Source: UBA1926 sp002337215 | Lineage (GTDB): Bacteria; Planctomycetota; Phycisphaerae; Phycisphaerales; UBA1924 | Length of the DNA: 64,000 bases | Direction: 5' to 3' | Assembly: GCA_963973795.1 (NCBI GenBank) | Contig: CAXBAF010000013.1 | Coordinates: 47,593-111,592, forward strand | Shown here: piece after piece, positions 45,173-52,418 of the stretch | How positions within the stretch are numbered: position 1 is the stretch's first letter | Layout: the number at the start of each line of letters is the position of its first letter | The notes under the pieces: model-generated | Database searches by the model: none | What the model was told of the DNA's origin: nothing | Seen by the model: only the letters and a program-made list of their open reading frames with translations | Translations under genes and position numbers: made by a program

Positions 45173-45820
45173 TCAGCGGAGGCTGTTGAGGGCGGCTTGC
45201 ACGATGTGCTCTGCGAGTATCTCTCGGCCGGCCTGATCGAGAGACACCGCCGGGTGCAACGTCGCCGCGACACCCGCCACCAGCGACGGATACATGCACT
45301 GGGCGCTAATCAAGAAGGCAATGCGGGCGATTGATTCAGGTGACAGGTCTTCGCGACCTCGATCAGCGGCGACAAAGCCGCAGACATCACACAAGGCGTT
45401 GAAGACCCTGCCTATGGACACTTCCACCTGCCGATCGAAAGACTCGGTGGGATCGAGCATCTCGTGTATCAAGATGCGGCCCAAATCCGATGGTTTCCCG
45501 TCGGGATCAAGCGAGTGATCCAGCAACATCGCGACAAAGCGCCGCAGACGGGTCTCGGGATCGGCGTCTGCCCAGAAATCACGACCCGTGTCGAGCTCAA
45601 CCCAGACGTTCCGAGCGACGCTGGCTGCGCGGGCGAAGTCGATGGCCGCGTCGTACAAGCCGCTTTTCGAGCCGAAGTGGTAGTTGACCGCGGCGACGTT
45701 GGCATCGGCATGGTCGCAGACCTGTCGGACGCTCGTCGCGGCAAATCCCTGAGACGCGAACAAACCGACCGCCGCTTCGAGCAGTCGGTACTGCGTGGCC
45801 TCGGTGGTGGCCGGATTCAC
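45173..45820 (-). CDS. TetR-family transcriptional regulator
   Basis: A 215-residue repressor. The N-terminal helix-turn-helix (YRLLEAAVGLFASQGFAATS, then VRQVCDHADANVAAVNYHFG) is a typical TetR DNA-binding domain ending in YHFGSKSGLYDAA. The C-terminal ligand-binding domain resembles those with the DUF1956/CerR-type fold (VEVSIGRVFNALCDVCGFVA). Its ATG overlaps the stop of the DUF1569 gene (ATGA), so both are made from one message. It probably controls the promoter at 46368-46396. Confidence 0.88.
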   Translation of the reverse strand: MNPATTEATQYRLLEAAVGLFASQGFAATSVRQVCDHADANVAAVNYHFGSKSGLYDAAIDFARAASVARNVWVELDTGRDFWADADPETRLRRFVAMLLDHSLDPDGKPSDLGRILIHEMLDPTESFDRQVEVSIGRVFNALCDVCGFVAADRGREDLSPESIARIAFLISAQCMYPSLVAGVAATLHPAVSLDQAGREILAEHIVQAALNSLR

Positions 45821-46317
45821 GGCGCGTTCTCGATGATGATGAATCCGAAGTGGTGCTCCGCGTGGCGGCAGTGCAGCTGCTCCCAGTCGTCATGGGTCAT
45901 CTTGCCGAGAAAGGGGCTGGGCCGTGACATCGCGCCCTGTCTTGACGCGAGTTCGACCTCCGCGCGGAAAGCCGCGATCGCTTCGTCCATCGTGATCCCA
46001 GCGGGCGGCTGGAAGGCTGGTGCCGTCTTCATGCCTGGCTTGAACGGAGACCCAAGCACCCGAGACTTCATCAACCTTCCGAGCAGCCGAAAGTACCATG
46101 GCATGGTGAAGTCGGCACCGGCATGAGACACACGGATGAGACGCCGGACATGATCAATGTTCTGCGCAGCCGTCCATTCGCCAAGCGTGGTCACGGGCAC
46201 GGACGCAAGCGACTCAACATCTAACAGGATGTCGGCAAGCGTCTGAAAGCGGAGCTCGCGCCGAGAGCTCCCAGCCGTGACGGGTTTCGGGGAAGCCGAT
46301 ACTTCGAGAGTTGTCAT
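45817..46317 (-). CDS. DUF1569 (DinB-like) protein
   Basis: A 166-residue protein of the DUF1569/DinB-like group. The pattern TLGEWTAAQNIDHVRRLIRV and the C-terminal QLHCRHAEHHFGFI supply histidines placed like the metal ligands of DinB-fold enzymes. Function is unknown; DinB-fold proteins often use mycothiol or bacillithiol as cofactor. AAAGGG lies before ATG 46317. First gene of the TetR operon, 44 nt downstream of a predicted transcription start. Confidence 0.75.
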   Translation of the reverse strand: MTTLEVSASPKPVTAGSSRRELRFQTLADILLDVESLASVPVTTLGEWTAAQNIDHVRRLIRVSHAGADFTMPWYFRLLGRLMKSRVLGSPFKPGMKTAPAFQPPAGITMDEAIAAFRAEVELASRQGAMSRPSPFLGKMTHDDWEQLHCRHAEHHFGFIIIENAP

Positions 46318-46367
46318 TGCGGCCCTTTCATGGCTCGAGGAGCGAGATAAGAGATCCCATTCAAACG

Positions 46368-46396
46368 ACTGTATCAAACGAACGTTTTATTGTCAA
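46368..46396 (-). promoter_or_regulatory. Sigma-70-type promoter with embedded palindrome (DUF1569-TetR operon)
   Basis: On the minus strand TTGACA (46396-46391), a 17-bp spacer and TACAGT (46373-46368) form a near-consensus promoter. The spacer holds AAACG-TT-CGTTT (46376-46387), an inverted repeat of the type bound by TetR proteins, and a TCAAACGA motif is repeated beside it. Binding there would block polymerase, giving autorepression of the operon. Confidence 0.7.
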
Positions 46397-46488
46397 GTAG
46401 CCGCACTGCTGCTGGTCCTCGTCGCATAGAGCCAGAATGTACGTAGTATGCCTGGGCGGTGCGTTTGGTCCGATTCACACCGTGACGG

Positions 46489-47646
46489 TCACGCGGGCAT
46501 CGGAAACGCCACATGTTCGCCCGCGCAACCCCTTGGCGACTGCAGCCGAGAGATTCGCGACTCCTCCATACCGTGCGAGACTCGCCAGGACAATGAGTCC
46601 TGTGACAGGCGGCCATCACGGATGAGGGCATGGTCTCGTCGTCGCTCTTCCGCCAGGGGATCGATCGGCGTGGTGAAAAGCGCCCTACCAAATTGAGTTG
46701 CCGCACGAAGCGCACCCGCCATGCTGGGGTGCCCCACGGGATCCTGACCGACGTACCTGCGGGCGACGGTTGCGAAGTCCTCCGGCTCGACGCCAGCGAC
46801 CCTTTCGACAGCATCCGACGGCGCTCCGACCGCGAACGTGCCCCGTCGGTACTCCTCGAGGTACTGCACAAACTGTGTCTGAGGACCAGCCGGCCAACCA
46901 CTCGCCCTCACGGACTTCAGGATCATGCGTTCTGACATGGGACGGTACTTGATCGATCGTCCGGTTGCCGCGGCGATGTGATCCACGATCTCCTCCGGCG
47001 AGAGCAGGCTCGGACCGGTCGGCCGGTATGACCTGCCGGCATGCAGGTCCGGCCGATCCAGCGAGCCGACGATCACGCGCGCAATATCCTCGTTCGAGGG
47101 CGGTGCGTTCAAGCCGCTGCCCAGTGGCATTGGAAAGACCCCGAGCTGAGCCGCGGGTTCGAGCACAAAGAAGTAGTTTGCAGCGAACCAACCGACATTG
47201 ATGATGGTGTGAGTGGCCCCCGTCACCGCCGGGATGATGCGGTCCATCAGATGGATCTCTCTCGTGTACAAAGACGGATGGTCTTCCTGACTGAGCCACT
47301 GTCCGAGCTGCACCACATGCTCGACTTCGGCGTCTCGTGCCGCGAGCGCGAACACGTTCGCGAAATGGAGCGCGTTGTGCGCCATCGGAGCACAGAAATA
47401 CGCCCTCTTGATGCCTCGGAGTGCCTCGCGCATATCCCTCGTGTCTGCAAGATTGCCGACGATAACTTCTGCGCCGGCACGCCGGAGTTGTTCGGCACGC
47501 GCGTCCTCGACACGGACGAGCGACCGAACCCGATATCCTTTCTCCAGGAGTTGGAGCGTGGTCGGGATACCTGTTCGACCGGCCGCGCTTGTGACAAGCA
47601 CTGAGTGCTCGCGAGTTGGTGACGTCACGGGTTCGTTCTGCATCAT
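46489..47646 (-). CDS. NmrA-like NAD(P)-binding protein, long form
   Basis: A 385-residue member of the atypical short-chain dehydrogenase (NmrA/HSCARG) group. The nucleotide-binding loop is VLVTSAAGRTGIPTTLQLLE with RSLVRVEDARAEQLR after the second strand, and GIKRAYFCAPMA typifies the family. The last about 90 residues are an extension not seen in the two shorter paralogues nearby. It may act as an NAD(P)H-dependent quinone/alkenal reductase or a redox sensor. Weak ribosome site (GGAAACC) at ATG 47646. Confidence 0.8.
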   Translation of the reverse strand: MMQNEPVTSPTREHSVLVTSAAGRTGIPTTLQLLEKGYRVRSLVRVEDARAEQLRRAGAEVIVGNLADTRDMREALRGIKRAYFCAPMAHNALHFANVFALAARDAEVEHVVQLGQWLSQEDHPSLYTREIHLMDRIIPAVTGATHTIINVGWFAANYFFVLEPAAQLGVFPMPLGSGLNAPPSNEDIARVIVGSLDRPDLHAGRSYRPTGPSLLSPEEIVDHIAAATGRSIKYRPMSERMILKSVRASGWPAGPQTQFVQYLEEYRRGTFAVGAPSDAVERVAGVEPEDFATVARRYVGQDPVGHPSMAGALRAATQFGRALFTTPIDPLAEERRRDHALIRDGRLSQDSLSWRVSHGMEESRISRLQSPRGCAGEHVAFPMPA

Positions 47647-47724
47647 CGTTGGGTTTCCATTGTCGCAAGAGTGGTGGATAGTGCTGACTCGGGCTCGTGG
47701 ATCAGGCGTCGATTGCGGCTTGAG

Positions 47725-48270
47725 TTATCGAGACAGCCGGAGGTGTTCAACGGCAACGGGTGCAACAACCTCTTCGATGCCGCCCGAGTCAATGTCATAG
47801 AGCAAGGCCGATACCGTTATGAAGCTCGGAACACGCGGGTCATCTCGAAGACGGTTTACGTCTTCCCTCAGTGCTTCGTGGTGATCGTGAATTGCCGTTG
47901 CTGAGACGTCCACCCCGGCACGCTCACGGAGCATGCTCTGCAGGTGTGGATCGGCGAAACGCTCGGCGCCACACTTGGTGTGCTGGACGAGCACCAGATT
48001 GAAAGGGCCCGGCGAGTCTCCATCCATCATGGCGACCAGCATCGCCAGCGCGATGATCTCATCCAGCGAGGACGGCGTGACACGGCCGCCGTTGTTCCTG
48101 ATCACGACGCTGTCACCGAGTTCAAGGCCGAAGATATGCGATGGATCGACACGGGCGTCCACACACGCCAAAATGACGGCCCGGAGTTTCGGGATGACGG
48201 GGAGTTTCGCCTGATCAAAGGACTTGATGAATTGCTCGTTGCGAGCGAGCAGGACTTGGGTGCTTGACAT
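47725..48270 (-). CDS. Beta-carbonic anhydrase
   Basis: A 181-residue beta-class carbonic anhydrase, interconverting CO2 and bicarbonate. Zinc ligands are seen in ILACVDARVDPSHIFGL (Cys, with the Asp-Arg dyad) and VQHTKCGAERFA (His and Cys). RNNGGRVTPSSLDEI is the conserved loop. AGGAG 7 nt before ATG 48270 decides the start. It sits between two NmrA-like genes on the same strand, 46 bp after one of them. Confidence 0.88.
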   Translation of the reverse strand: MSSTQVLLARNEQFIKSFDQAKLPVIPKLRAVILACVDARVDPSHIFGLELGDSVVIRNNGGRVTPSSLDEIIALAMLVAMMDGDSPGPFNLVLVQHTKCGAERFADPHLQSMLRERAGVDVSATAIHDHHEALREDVNRLRDDPRVPSFITVSALLYDIDSGGIEEVVAPVAVEHLRLSR

Positions 48271-48316
48271 CTGTGTTCTCCTGAGTGTTACTCGATTACA
48301 TCGACGGCCACGGCGG

Positions 48317-49216
48317 TCATGTTGCCCTGCTGTGGAGACCGAAGGCTTCAGACAGCCGTAGGATGGACTCGCTGAAGGATTCAGCGGGTGAGCCCGTAAT
48401 TGTTTGGACAAGATTGTTCTGCTCACGGAACACGCCGTTCTTGTGATCGTCAGCGACATGCCCAAGGTGTGTGATCAGTGATGGGCTCATGCCGGGCACG
48501 CCTTCCAGCGCCTCGGCCCAAGCCTCCCGCGGCAGGTCGACGTACTCGATGCTCTGGCCCAAGACTTCCGACAACGCAGTTGCCATCTCGCTGATGGACA
48601 GCAAAGCTGGTCCCGTGATCACGTATCGCTTGCCGAGATGCGGTTCGGGATTGATGAGAATGGTCGCAATGACGGCTGCGAGATCACCCGCCGAAACCGG
48701 TGCGTGCCGATCATCACCGTACGGCAGGTACAACATCCCTTGCTCGGAGATGCTCTTGGCGCCGAACATGAAGAGGTTCTCAACGAAGAAGGTCGCCGCG
48801 ATATGCACAGCGCCGACGCCCGCCCAGTCGAGGACTCGCTCAGACATCCAGTGTTGCCGAGACAGCGGACTCGGCGCGTTCTCACGGGCTGTGATCTGGG
48901 ACATGTTCACGACCGTCTCCACGCCAGCATCCCGTGCGGCGATCGCGAAGTTGACGGTGGCTTCGACAAGATGTGTGCCCTGTGGCGGATAACAGAAATA
49001 CGCCCCTTTCACGCCCGCGAGAGCAGCCCGAATCGTGTCCAGGTCGTGGAAGTCGCCGAAGACGACCTCGGCGCCGAGTGCCTGAAGCCGATCCGTCCGT
49101 TCGTCCTGCTTTCGCGCGAGCGCCCGGACGAGAGAGCCATTCAGCAAGAGGGATTCAGCTGTGGCGCTGCCCGTCTTGCCCGTTGCCCCGGTGACCAAAA
49201 TCGTTGCGTTGTTCAT
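48317..49216 (-). CDS. NmrA-like NAD(P)-binding protein
   Basis: A 299-residue atypical SDR: ILVTGATGKTGSATAESLL is the Rossmann loop, VRALARKQDERTDRLQALGA follows as in QorB/NmrA proteins, and GVKGAYFCYPPQG is the family block. It probably reduces quinones or electrophiles with NADPH. GGAG lies 6 nt before ATG 49216 (a second ATG is 3 nt upstream). A perfect 16-bp palindrome 19 bp upstream marks MarR control. Carbonic anhydrase follows, and the two probably share an operon. Confidence 0.85.
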   Translation of the reverse strand: MNNATILVTGATGKTGSATAESLLLNGSLVRALARKQDERTDRLQALGAEVVFGDFHDLDTIRAALAGVKGAYFCYPPQGTHLVEATVNFAIAARDAGVETVVNMSQITARENAPSPLSRQHWMSERVLDWAGVGAVHIAATFFVENLFMFGAKSISEQGMLYLPYGDDRHAPVSAGDLAAVIATILINPEPHLGKRYVITGPALLSISEMATALSEVLGQSIEYVDLPREAWAEALEGVPGMSPSLITHLGHVADDHKNGVFREQNNLVQTITGSPAESFSESILRLSEAFGLHSRAT

Positions 49217-49234
49217 CATCTGCTCCATGCTACG

Positions 49235-49250
49235 TGTTGTATATACAACA
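49235..49250 (-). promoter_or_regulatory. MarR-type operator, perfect 16-bp palindrome
   Basis: TGTTGTATATACAACA is its own reverse complement. It lies between a -35-like TTGGGA and the start of the NmrA-like gene, in the same place as the related site in front of the marR gene. MarR-family operators are of this length and symmetry. Confidence 0.75.
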
Positions 49251-49271
49251 TATTCTCCCAAGAAACTCGCC

Positions 49272-49730
49272 CTATCCACGCGCACTGCGCCCCCGGAGCG
49301 TGTCGAACGCTTGAATGATCGCCTCTGCACCACCCGACCCCAGACGATCGCTCGCCTCCGCCTGGGCCGCCCTCCACATCGGAAGGGCCTTGGCGATGAC
49401 CGCTGTTCCTCGGCGAGTGATTCGAATGACCTGAGTATGGCCCGCCTCGCCTGGCGAGATCGATACCCAGCCGTTCCTTTCCATGCGGCCCAGATTCCGA
49501 CTCAGGGTCGACTTCTCTAGCACCAACTGCTTCGCGATCTCGCCCGGAGCGATCGGTCCCGACTTGTGGATGAAACTGAGCGTCGTGAGCTGGGCCGCGG
49601 TGATGCCTGCATCGCGAAGTGCCTCATCAAAGAGGCCAGTAATCGCGCGATTCAGGAGGCGAGTTCGCCCGCAGAGGCACGCGTCCATGATCTCGGAGGC
49701 AGGGTCAGGATGGTCAGCGAAGTATGGCAT
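49272..49730 (-). CDS. MarR-family regulator
   Basis: A 152-residue winged-helix regulator. The core reads LRDAGITAAQLTTLSFIHKS, the recognition helix SGPIAPGEIAKQLVLEKSTL, and the wing ERNGWVSISPGEAGHTQVIR. Two Cys near the N-terminus (DACLCGRT) could sense oxidants or electrophiles as in OhrR-like members. Start chosen at ATG 49730, which lies just after the predicted transcription start; no Shine-Dalgarno is seen, so the message may be leaderless. A longer frame to 49769 would overlap the operator. Confidence 0.85.
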   Translation of the reverse strand: MPYFADHPDPASEIMDACLCGRTRLLNRAITGLFDEALRDAGITAAQLTTLSFIHKSGPIAPGEIAKQLVLEKSTLSRNLGRMERNGWVSISPGEAGHTQVIRITRRGTAVIAKALPMWRAAQAEASDRLGSGGAEAIIQAFDTLRGRSARG

Positions 49731-49743
49731 TCGTGCCCACAGT

Positions 49744-49757
49744 GTTGTATCTACAAC
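49744..49757 (-). promoter_or_regulatory. MarR-type operator upstream of marR
   Basis: GTTGTA-TC-TACAAC, an inverted repeat nearly identical to the site at 49235-49250. On the minus strand it follows TTGACT (49769-49764) at the same distance as in the other promoter, giving an autoregulation site between the -35 and the start. Confidence 0.75.
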
Positions 49758-49795
49758 CAGAAAAGTCAACCGACTATTTCCGCGTCTGCGAGAAT

Positions 49796-49999
49796 TCAGC
49801 GAGGGACACCGAACTCCACCGCCGGCGAGATCGACGCGACCCCATCGATCAACTCTGACCGCGTTACATCCCCGCCCTCGGCATCAGGCAGGCGATTGAA
49901 CGCCGCCATGATGAATGCCAAGAAGGCGTACAGCGCACCGCCGATCAGCGCGATGCCGACGACACCGACGCGGGCGGTGATCGTCACCAGGTCATCCAC
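49796..49999 (-). CDS. Truncated DUF1772-like membrane protein
   Basis: A 67-residue protein. The N-terminal hydrophobic helix and LYAFLAFIMAAFNRLPDAEGG match the start of DUF1772 (anthrone-oxygenase-like) membrane proteins, which are normally about 150 residues. Here the frame ends after one helix, so it is a truncated or decaying copy. Starts at GTG 49999 with a strong GGAGGTG 4 nt upstream, overlapping the stop of the NmrA-like gene, so it is still likely translated. Confidence 0.6.
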   Translation of the reverse strand: MDDLVTITARVGVVGIALIGGALYAFLAFIMAAFNRLPDAEGGDVTRSELIDGVASISPAVEFGVPR

Positions 50000-50840
50000 G
50001 GGACACCTCCCTCATCTCACCGAACGCAACCTCGGCGGCGAACTCGCGGAAGCTGCGCGGCGGGCGGCCGAGCGCACGCTGCACGCCATCGGTCACGTGC
50101 GCGTTCACGCCCGAACTGGTGATCTCGAACAGATACCGCAAAAGATCGCCATATTCTGCGGGCACGCCCGCCTGCTCCATACCGGCGAAGAACTCCTCGG
50201 TTGTCACGGGCATGTACCGAATCTCCCGCCCGGCCGCATCGCTCAGCTGCTGCGCGACATCGGTGTAGGTCAGCAGCTCGGGCCCGGTGACCTCGTAAAC
50301 CTCGCCGTTGTGCCGCTGATCGAGCAGCGCCTCGGCCGCGACCTCGGCGATGTCGTCCACATCGACGAACGGCTCGGGCACATCCGGGTTCGGCAACGCG
50401 ATCGCGCCATCGGCGACCATACCCGCGAAGTCGCCCTCGCTGAAGTTCTGGTCAAACCAGCCGGCGCGGACGATCGTCCAGGCCAGACCCGATTGCTCGA
50501 CGATCAGCTCGCATGCCCGGGCTTCCGGCTCGCCCCGACCGCTGAGCAGGACCAGCTTCCGCACGCCCTTGCTCCTGGCAACCTCGACGAACCGGGTCAG
50601 GTCCTCGGGTGCGCCGGGCACAGACAGGTCCGGCGTGTACACGACGTACGCCGCGTCCATGCCCTCGAGCGCCGGTTCCCAAGTCGCCGGCTCGGCCCAA
50701 TCGAACGCGGGAGACCCCGACCGGGATCCGCGGCGGACAGCCACCCCGCGATCCTCAAGCAGCGGGACAACCCGGCGGCCGGTCTTGCCGTTCGCTGCGA
50801 TCACAAGAACGTTCTGGTACGGGAGAGTGGCAGTGGTCAT
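49992..50840 (-). CDS. NmrA-like NAD(P)-binding protein (QorB-like)
   Basis: A 282-residue atypical SDR. The Rossmann loop is VLVIAANGKTGRRVVPLLED. VRRGSRSGSPAFDWAEPATW and DAAYVVYTPDLSV follow, and WTIVRAGWFDQNFSEGDF is the family block before the substrate pocket. FVDVDDIAEVAAEALLDQRH is also typical. Start at ATG 50840 with GGAG 6 nt upstream. Divergent from the AraC gene, and downstream of a promoter overlapping direct repeats. Confidence 0.85.
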   Translation of the reverse strand: MTTATLPYQNVLVIAANGKTGRRVVPLLEDRGVAVRRGSRSGSPAFDWAEPATWEPALEGMDAAYVVYTPDLSVPGAPEDLTRFVEVARSKGVRKLVLLSGRGEPEARACELIVEQSGLAWTIVRAGWFDQNFSEGDFAGMVADGAIALPNPDVPEPFVDVDDIAEVAAEALLDQRHNGEVYEVTGPELLTYTDVAQQLSDAAGREIRYMPVTTEEFFAGMEQAGVPAEYGDLLRYLFEITSSGVNAHVTDGVQRALGRPPRSFREFAAEVAFGEMREVSRG

Positions 50841-50901
50841 GGTGTGCTCCAATCAGCAGAATCAGCGGCGATCGACGATGACCACCATGTTCGATGAATC
50901 A

Positions 50902-50930
50902 ACTATCGGGGCCCAAGGCAAGATCCTCAA
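50902..50930 (-). promoter_or_regulatory. Promoter of the QorB-like/DUF1772 operon
   Basis: On the minus strand TTGAGG (50930-50925), a 17-bp spacer and GATAGT (50907-50902). Four of six matches in each hexamer, so it is a promoter that would profit from an activator. Confidence 0.55.
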
Positions 50931-50965
50931 TGGTCCATAATCGACATAAATTGCTCAATCGTCCA
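50926..50965 (-). promoter_or_regulatory. AraC-type half-site direct repeats
   Basis: On the plus strand CTCAATGGTCCA (50926-50937) and CTCAATCGTCCA (50954-50965), 11 of 12 identical and 28 bp apart. The first overlaps the -35 of the QorB-like operon promoter, the usual place for an AraC activator. The AraC gene is divergent and adjacent. Confidence 0.6.
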
Positions 50966-50993
50966 GACTAGGTGCCTTAAGAGAGACACACGA

Positions 50994-50999
50994 TATAAT
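50994..50999 (+). promoter_or_regulatory. -10 box of the AraC gene, possibly leaderless
   Basis: A consensus TATAAT ends 5 bp before the GTG start at 51005, so transcription would begin at the start codon. No -35 consensus is seen. Confidence 0.5.
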
Positions 51000-51004
51000 G
51001 GGCC

Positions 51005-52003
51005 GTGGCCCGACTGACCCCGTCATCACCGTCCTCCCCGGCGCCCCCGCCGGCCGATGCATGGGCATCGACCGATCCGCTCGGCGAAACCCTGCACTCG
51101 TTTCGCCTCCAGGGGGTGGTCTACGCCCGGTCGCACCTGACCGCGCCCTGGGGCGTGGTGATGCCGCCGATGCCCGACTGCGTGATGTTCCACATCGTGA
51201 CCGCGGGCGAGTGCCGGCTCGAGTTCGCCGATGCCGAGCCGGCGGTGCTGCGCCCGGGGGAGTTCGCCTTGATGCCACGCGGCGAGGGCCACCTAGTCAT
51301 GCACGGCAAGGGGGCGCGCACGGTCGACTACTTCGACCTGCCGATCGAGCGAATCACGCCGAGATACGAGGTGCTCACCTATGGCGGCGGCGGTGCCGAG
51401 ACGACACTCATCTGTGGCGGCGTGCGCATCGATCACCCGGCCGCGCGCGATCTGGTCGAGTTGTTGCCCAGCCTGATCCACATCAAGACGTGGAACACGC
51501 CGAACGCGGAGTGGATGCACAGCACACTCCGGCTCATGGCGGCGGAGGCGAGCTCGCGTCAGCCAGGCGGCGAGACGATCGTGACGCGCCTAGCAGACAT
51601 CCTCGTCATCCAGGCGATCCGGACGTGGCTCATCGAGAACCCGGCCTCCCGCCGCGGCTGGCTCGGCGCTCTGAGCGACGAGCGCATCGGCCCGGCCATC
51701 CTGCAGATCCACCGCGAGCCGACCAAGGACTGGACCGTCACGTCGCTCGCCGAAGCAGTGTTGATGTCGCGCTCCGCGTTCTCTGCCCGCTTTACCGAGC
51801 TGGTCGGCGAGCCCGCGATGCAGTACCTCACCCGCTGGCGGATGCACCTCGCCGGGTCATGGCTCCTTGAGTCCGACATCACCGCGGCCGAGTGCGCTGC
51901 GAAGCTCGGCTACAACTCCGAAGCAGCCTTCAACCGAGCATTCAAACGCGTGATGAATACGCCGCCAGGTGAGTGGAAACGATCTGCAATAAGAAGTGCC
52001 TAG
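51005..52003 (+). CDS. AraC-family regulator with cupin N-domain
   Basis: A 332-residue regulator. The N-terminal half is the AraC cupin-6 type (SFRLQGVVYARSHLTAPWGV, PDCVMFHIVTAGECRLEFAD, LRPGEFALMPRGEGHLV). The C-terminal half has two helix-turn-helix units: WTVTSLAEAVLMSRSAFSAR and LTAAECAAKLGYNSEAAFNR-type DITAAECAAKLGYNSEAAFN. GTG 51005 lacks a Shine-Dalgarno and follows a -10 box at once. Regulators of this kind often pair with SDR/oxidoreductase targets, here the divergent NmrA-like gene. Confidence 0.87.
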   Translation: MARLTPSSPSSPAPPPADAWASTDPLGETLHSFRLQGVVYARSHLTAPWGVVMPPMPDCVMFHIVTAGECRLEFADAEPAVLRPGEFALMPRGEGHLVMHGKGARTVDYFDLPIERITPRYEVLTYGGGGAETTLICGGVRIDHPAARDLVELLPSLIHIKTWNTPNAEWMHSTLRLMAAEASSRQPGGETIVTRLADILVIQAIRTWLIENPASRRGWLGALSDERIGPAILQIHREPTKDWTVTSLAEAVLMSRSAFSARFTELVGEPAMQYLTRWRMHLAGSWLLESDITAAECAAKLGYNSEAAFNRAFKRVMNTPPGEWKRSAIRSA

Positions 52004-52418
52004 TCGCGAACGACAGCCCAGGCGGCGACCGCCGGTGCGCGCTCGTACCCAAACATCTGGCACTAGATTTATAGGCCGAATAAGCATTACAAACGGCGTT
52101 TCGTCGACGTTGTACGCGATGCGGGAGAGTCTCGTAAATGCTTGATTAATCGGGACTTCTGAAAGCGGGCGATCGGGATCGAACCGACGACATTCAGCTT
52201 GGGAAGCAGCACGACACGGCGGTGGAGAGCCCACGTATCATGCAATGAATGCACAAGATACACCTGTGCACGCCTATTCACAAGGTTTTTAAGCAGCACG
52301 TCTAGAACTGCTCTGATTGCAAACCACACCGGCTTTTGCATGCTATGGGGATAATCACCTCCGGCCTAAATGGTTGCGATGTAGGTGTGACCAAATGAGG
52401 TGGATCGACAACTGGCGT
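52004..52418 (+). other. Intergenic region at the right island edge
   Basis: About 415 bp holding the second tRNA-derived repeat. Codon-poor, AT-richer DNA; short frames show no family. No strong terminator for either flanking convergent gene was found. Confidence 0.5.
52171..52205 (-). repeat. tRNA-Gly(CCC) 3'-half direct repeat, copy 2
   Basis: Identical to 43823-43857 over 35 bp. Here the following minus-strand bases CGCCCGCT (52171-52164) look like the real 3' acceptor strand of a tRNA-Gly. The 5' half (D arm, 5' acceptor GCGGGCG) is missing, and the 5' strand of the anticodon stem does not pair beyond two bases. Confidence 0.75.

Larger units (their letters stand above)
43823..52205. 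mobile_element. Putative 8.4-kb genomic island bounded by tRNA-derived repeats
   Basis: The direct repeats at both ends are the part of a tRNA gene (anticodon loop to T arm) that tyrosine-recombinase elements commonly duplicate on integration. The content between them (three NmrA-like enzymes, carbonic anhydrase, hydrolase, three regulators) is accessory and less GC-biased in third positions than the flanking metabolic genes. No integrase is present and neither end keeps a whole tRNA, so it would be a degraded or non-autonomous element, or one unit of a larger tandem insertion. Confidence 0.5.

Noticed and set aside
50998..51870. 290-codon frame starting with ATG in the AraC gene
   Set aside because: Other frame of the AraC gene; product is Arg-rich without domains, whereas the GTG frame encodes a full AraC protein.
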